Positions 7,202-10,151 of a stretch of DNA of 10,151 nucleotides are shown piece after piece; the first letter of the stretch is position 1; each line of letters opens with the position of its first letter. The DNA is from Chloroflexota bacterium (GTDB lineage Bacteria > Chloroflexota > Anaerolineae > Anaerolineales > Villigracilaceae). The stretch is taken from NCBI GenBank assembly GCA_016191895.1, contig JACPVD010000184.1, forward strand, positions 1 to 10,151, read 5' to 3'. The notes below the pieces were generated by a model. It saw only the letters and a program-made list of their open reading frames with translations. It had not been told where the DNA came from and did not search any database. The position numbers and the translations under genes are program-made.

Positions 7202-7223
7202 TCCTTCGTTTGATCCTTTCAAC

Positions 7224-9515
7224 ATGGACTTTCTCAACAAACTCAACCCCCAGCAGCGAAAAGCGGTCACAGCCGCCGATGGGCCTGTTTTGGTCGTGGC
7301 AGGCCCGGGGTCCGGCAAGACGCGTGTATTGACCCAGCGCGTCGCATATTTGATCGCGTCGGAGGGAGTCCGCCCGTGGCAGATTCTTGCGGTCACGTTT
7401 ACAAATAAAGCGGCGAAGGAAATGGATTCGCGCGTGCGGGCGATGCTCAATGATCAGGCCACAGAAGGACTCGCCCTGAGCAACGTCGAAGGACTCGCCC
7501 TGAGCAACGTCGAAGGGTTGATGCTTGGGACCTTCCATTCCATCTGCGCCAGGATCCTGCGGCGCGAAGCAGATCATCTCCCGCTTCAATCGAATTTTGT
7601 GATCTTCGATTCAGATGACCAGGAACGCATTGTCAAAAACATCATCAGGGAATTTAACTTAAACGACAAACTCTACCGCGCAAACAGCATCCACGCCGCG
7701 ATCTCGCGCGCGAAGAATGAACTCATCGGTGCGGACGATTACCCCATCAGCACCTACCGCGACGAAGTGGTCAAGCGCGTTTATACCGAATATCAAAAAA
7801 GATTGATCGCCAGCAACGCCGTGGACTTCGATGATCTTTTGGTTTATACCGCGCGGCTATTGGAAGACAATCCATCGGTGCGCGATAAATACGCCCAGCG
7901 ATTCAAACATGTGCTGGTGGATGAATTCCAGGATACGAACCTCGCGCAATACACGTTGATCAAACATCTGGCATCCATTCATCGAAATGTGTTTTGTGTG
8001 GGTGATCCCGACCAGAGCGTGTATCTATGGCGCGGCGCAGATTATCGCAACGTCCAGCGTTTTGAGCAGGACTTCCCCGATGCGCGGGTGATTCTGCTCG
8101 AACAGAATTATCGCTCGCATCAAAACATTCTCGACGCCGCCACCAGTGTGATCGATCGCGCCAGTAACCGCCGCAAGAAACGTCTCTTCAGTGACCGTGG
8201 CACAGGTGAAAAGATTTTCTTTTATGAAGCGCGGGATGATTACGGCGAAGCCGCCTTTGTGGTGGATACCATCGCCGAACTTGTCGCATCGCGGCAATTC
8301 GAGCCCGGGGAATGCGCGGTGATGTATCGCACCAATGCCATGTCGCGTTTGATCGAAGAAGCATTCCTCCAGGCGCGTCTCCCCTATCGACTCGTCGGCG
8401 CGCAACGATTTTATGGACGCCGCGAAGTGAAAGATGTGATCGCCTTCATGCGTCTCGCGCACAATCCATTGGATGAAGCCAGCCTGGGACGCATCATCAA
8501 CGTCCCGCCGCGAGGCATCGGCGAAAAAACATTGACCACGCTCAGCCTGGTGGCGCGTCAGAATGATACAAGCCCCGGCGCGGTTTTGCTTGACCTTGCG
8601 CGTGGCGCAGAGTCGCCATTTTACAAATCCTTCACTGGCCGCGCCGCAATGCCCCTCGCTGACTTTGGCGGAATGCTTGCCAACTGGCGCGCCATTGCTC
8701 AAACTGGTTTACCCGTTGAACTCTTTGAAAAGATCGTAAAAGATATCAACTACAAGGAATACATCCTTGAAGATGATAGCGATGAAAGCAAAGACCGTTG
8801 GGAAAACGTGCAGGAATTAAAACGTCTCGCGCTCGAATATTCCACGCGCACACTGGATGAATTTCTCGAAAACATCGCGCTCATCGCAGATCAGGACACG
8901 ATCACCGACGCCAACGCGCCCACCCTGCTCACCCTCCACGCCGCAAAAGGACTCGAATTCGGCGCGGTCTTCATCGTCGGTCTCGATGACGGAATCATGC
9001 CGCACAGCCGCTCCTTCGACGAACCCGCCCAAATGGAGGAAGAACGCCGCCTCTTTTATGTCGGCATCACGCGCGCAAAAGATCGCCTTTATTTGCTCCG
9101 CGCGATTCAACGCGGCGGTCGCGGCATGTCTGAAGAAACGTTTCCTTCACGCTTCATGGATGACATTCCCGCTGAACTGCTTGTCGGAAAGACTCGCACC
9201 GGGCGACCCATCCCCTCGCGCAGACCCTATGGACGCCCCGACACCTCCGCCTCCGACACGAGATGGCGACCCCTGAGCAATGTCGAAGGGTCGAATCAGA
9301 CTCCGCCGAAGCCCTTCGATCAAACTCAGGGCAGGCCTGCTCCTGTCACGAATAGCAAATACCACGCCGGGACTCGGGTCAAGCATCCGCTATGGGGCGA
9401 GGGCATCATATTGAACAGCAAGGTGCAGGACGATGATGAGATCGTGGATGTTGTTTTTGAATCAGTGGGAATCAAACGATTGGCGGCAAGTTTGGCAAAC
9501 TTGACGATCATTTGA
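7224..9515 (+). CDS. pcrA: UvrD/PcrA-type superfamily 1 DNA helicase with in-frame repeat insertions
   Basis: ATP-driven 3'-5' DNA helicase of the UvrD/PcrA group, acting in repair, replication restart and RNA polymerase rescue. 763 residues from ATG at 7224. A TTG at 7179 would add 15 residues but sits in the loop of the preceding hairpin; neither start has a clear Shine-Dalgarno. Motifs: Q motif LNPQQRKAV (7-15), Walker A GPGSGKT (27-33), Ia TFTNKAAKEM (58-67), Ib GTFHS (102-106), II LVDEFQDT (231-238), III VGDPDQSVYLWRGA (259-272), IV QNYRS (294-298), V TLHAAKGLEF (570-579), VI FYVGITRAKDRL (611-622). A linker (about 650-712) leads to a Tudor-like C-terminal domain, GTRVKHPLWGEGI (716-728) to the end. 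Oddities: residues 81-98 are two copies of EGLALSNV encoded by tandem 24-bp repeats, and the linker contains PLSNVEG and PFDQTQG encoded by an inverted pair of the same repeat. All motifs are intact. Confidence 0.95.
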   Translation: MDFLNKLNPQQRKAVTAADGPVLVVAGPGSGKTRVLTQRVAYLIASEGVRPWQILAVTFTNKAAKEMDSRVRAMLNDQATEGLALSNVEGLALSNVEGLMLGTFHSICARILRREADHLPLQSNFVIFDSDDQERIVKNIIREFNLNDKLYRANSIHAAISRAKNELIGADDYPISTYRDEVVKRVYTEYQKRLIASNAVDFDDLLVYTARLLEDNPSVRDKYAQRFKHVLVDEFQDTNLAQYTLIKHLASIHRNVFCVGDPDQSVYLWRGADYRNVQRFEQDFPDARVILLEQNYRSHQNILDAATSVIDRASNRRKKRLFSDRGTGEKIFFYEARDDYGEAAFVVDTIAELVASRQFEPGECAVMYRTNAMSRLIEEAFLQARLPYRLVGAQRFYGRREVKDVIAFMRLAHNPLDEASLGRIINVPPRGIGEKTLTTLSLVARQNDTSPGAVLLDLARGAESPFYKSFTGRAAMPLADFGGMLANWRAIAQTGLPVELFEKIVKDINYKEYILEDDSDESKDRWENVQELKRLALEYSTRTLDEFLENIALIADQDTITDANAPTLLTLHAAKGLEFGAVFIVGLDDGIMPHSRSFDEPAQMEEERRLFYVGITRAKDRLYLLRAIQRGGRGMSEETFPSRFMDDIPAELLVGKTRTGRPIPSRRPYGRPDTSASDTRWRPLSNVEGSNQTPPKPFDQTQGRPAPVTNSKYHAGTRVKHPLWGEGIILNSKVQDDDEIVDVVFESVGIKRLAASLANLTII
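7464..7517 (+). repeat. Tandem 24-bp repeat inside the helicase gene
   Basis: Two identical 24-bp units (7464-7487 and 7488-7511) plus a partial third (GAAGGG). Each contains CCCTGAGCAACGTCGAAGG (7474-7492 and 7498-7516). They keep frame and add EGLALSNV twice between helicase motifs Ia and Ib. The same core occurs again at 9271-9290 and inverted at 9312-9331, so this is a dispersed small repeat, not ordinary coding drift. Confidence 0.85.
9271..9331. repeat. Inverted pair of the same small repeat in the helicase linker
   Basis: CCCTGAGCAATGTCGAAGGG (9271-9290) and, inverted, CCCTTCGATCAAACTCAGGG (9312-9331). The outer 7 bp (CCCTGAG/CTCAGGG) and inner 8 bp (TCGAAGGG/CCCTTCGA) pair perfectly around a 5-bp mismatched centre, with a 21-nt loop. 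In frame it encodes PLSNVEG and PFDQTQG in the flexible linker before the Tudor-like domain. Confidence 0.8.
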
Positions 9516-9549
9516 TGCTATTTGCAAGCAATCAAAGAGATCATCTCAA

Positions 9550-9918
9550 TTATTCAACAATTGGCAAAACTCTTATTCTCAGGCTTTTATCCGATATGGA
9601 TACAATTGCTCCATTTCGGAGTGAGGTTTCAATTTCATTCCATACAGAATCAAAGCGGGAGATAATTTCATCGGTCTGCAGATTTCGCAACCGCAGAATA
9701 ATCACAGACGGCGCGCTCTCGCCGGAAAAAGCAAGCAAGTGCCCGTAATCCAGGTCATGGGTGAGAATAGCCTCGCCCGTTCTTTTCGCTTCGACAATAA
9801 TCTGGGTATCCCTTGCGCGAGACATGCCAATATCCCCAACGTGACGGCAAACATGACCTCGCTCCTGCAAAGGCGAAATCACTTCGCGGCGAATGTTCAT
9901 GTTGAGCAGAAATTTCAT
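9550..9918 (-). CDS. DUF5615-type PIN-like protein, putative toxin (VapC-like)
   Basis: Small protein of the DUF5615 / PIN-like nuclease group, usually the toxin of a two-gene module with DUF433; PIN toxins cleave RNA using a cluster of acidic residues. 122 residues from ATG at 9918 ([13 protein letters not shown]); the frame extends to 9966 but those residues overlap the antitoxin gene and lack homology. Family pattern is clear: [18 protein letters not shown] (20-37), [17 protein letters not shown] (50-66) and [10 protein letters not shown] (70-79). Acidic candidates are D29, D37, D55 and D57. The usual Asp in the opening strand (LLD) is Asn6 here, which may weaken or abolish catalysis. The start codon overlaps the upstream gene's stop (ATGA), indicating coupled translation. 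Its 3' end converges on the helicase gene 34 bp away, with no clear terminator between. Confidence 0.85.
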   Translation of the reverse strand: MKFLLNMNIRREVISPLQERGHVCRHVGDIGMSRARDTQIIVEAKRTGEAILTHDLDYGHLLAFSGESAPSVIILRLRNLQTDEIISRFDSVWNEIETSLRNGAIVSISDKSLRIRVLPIVE

Positions 9919-10151
9919 CCAGCCACCGTTCCGGGCATGGGCAATACGCTTTCCTCCATTGCCCATGAAGCATATGCCAGGGCCTGATAAATATCATCCG
10001 CTTCCAATTCAGGGTACGATTTTAGAATATCCGCTACAGCCATTCCAGAACTCAAATATCCCAGCACAGAAGCAACAGGCATCCTCATTCCGCGAATGCA
10101 AGGCTTTCCAAAACAAACTTCAGGGTCGAGGGTGATTCGGTCGAATTTATA
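9915..10151 (-). CDS. DUF433 protein, putative antitoxin (5' end cut by window)
   Basis: Partner of the PIN-like protein downstream. The frame is open from the right edge to TGA at 9917-9915, giving 78 visible residues; the start codon lies just beyond the window, probably only a few residues away since DUF433 proteins are about 75-80 residues (general knowledge). Diagnostic sequence: [19 protein letters not shown] followed by [26 protein letters not shown] and [12 protein letters not shown]. The GKPCIRG motif and the downstream helices, which resemble a helix-turn-helix, are typical of the family, which often represses its own operon. The stop overlaps the toxin start by 4 nt. No other gene for this module is visible, and its promoter lies off the edge. 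Confidence 0.88.
   Translation of the reverse strand, partial: YKFDRITLDPEVCFGKPCIRGMRMPVASVLGYLSSGMAVADILKSYPELEADDIYQALAYASWAMEESVLPMPGTVAG

Noticed and set aside
7464..7517. Direct repeats as a possible CRISPR fragment
   Set aside because: The units abut with no spacers, keep the helicase frame, and match the dispersed repeat at 9271-9331.
7095..7589. Minus-strand frame containing a doubled FDVAQGES sequence
   Set aside because: This is the reverse reading of the tandem repeat in the helicase gene, not a separate protein.
9516..9549. A shared terminator between the convergent helicase and toxin genes
   Set aside because: Only a weak GAGA-TCA-TCTC palindrome is present, with no supporting T-run.

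Overview
The window looks like a chromosomal segment of a Chloroflexota bacterium, most likely an Anaerolineae-type lineage. I infer this from three things: a lipoprotein with a long Ala/Pro/Thr/Glu linker after its lipobox, a permuted peptide-binding protein of a kind I associate with that phylum, and the small CCCTGAGCAACGTCGAAGG-type repeats that invade coding sequence. This is recognition by eye, not a database result.

Positions 1-6511 (minus strand) hold one ABC importer locus of the dipeptide/oligopeptide (Dpp/Opp) class. In transcription order it encodes a substrate-binding lipoprotein (6511-4598), permease B (4229-3030), permease C (3013-2018), ATPase D (GTG start, 1918-869) and ATPase F (861 to beyond the left edge). 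A strong sigma-70-like promoter lies at 6670-6643. The 368-bp gap after the binding-protein gene holds a perfect 15-bp hairpin and a nested inverted-repeat element. Two more hairpins lie between permease C and ATPase D. These could set the usual excess of binding protein over membrane components. The outstanding feature is the binding protein itself: its two lobes are in swapped order, a natural circular permutation of the SBP_bac_5 fold. Permease B also carries an unusual extracytoplasmic insert with two VVGC motifs.

Positions 6512-6844 are a divergent regulatory region, with a near-consensus promoter (TTGACA, 17 bp, TAGAAT) facing right. Downstream on the plus strand is mscL (6845-7138), a short mechanosensitive channel lacking the usual C-terminal helix, then a terminator-like hairpin, then a complete UvrD/PcrA-type helicase gene (7224-9515). 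The helicase gene has been invaded in frame by small repeats: a tandem pair in the N-terminal part and an inverted pair in the linker before the C-terminal Tudor-like domain.

Positions 9550-10151 (minus strand, convergent with the helicase) hold a two-gene module of the DUF433 / DUF5615 type, a putative antitoxin and PIN-like toxin whose start and stop codons overlap. The antitoxin gene runs off the right edge. The PIN-like protein has Asn where the family usually has its first acidic residue.
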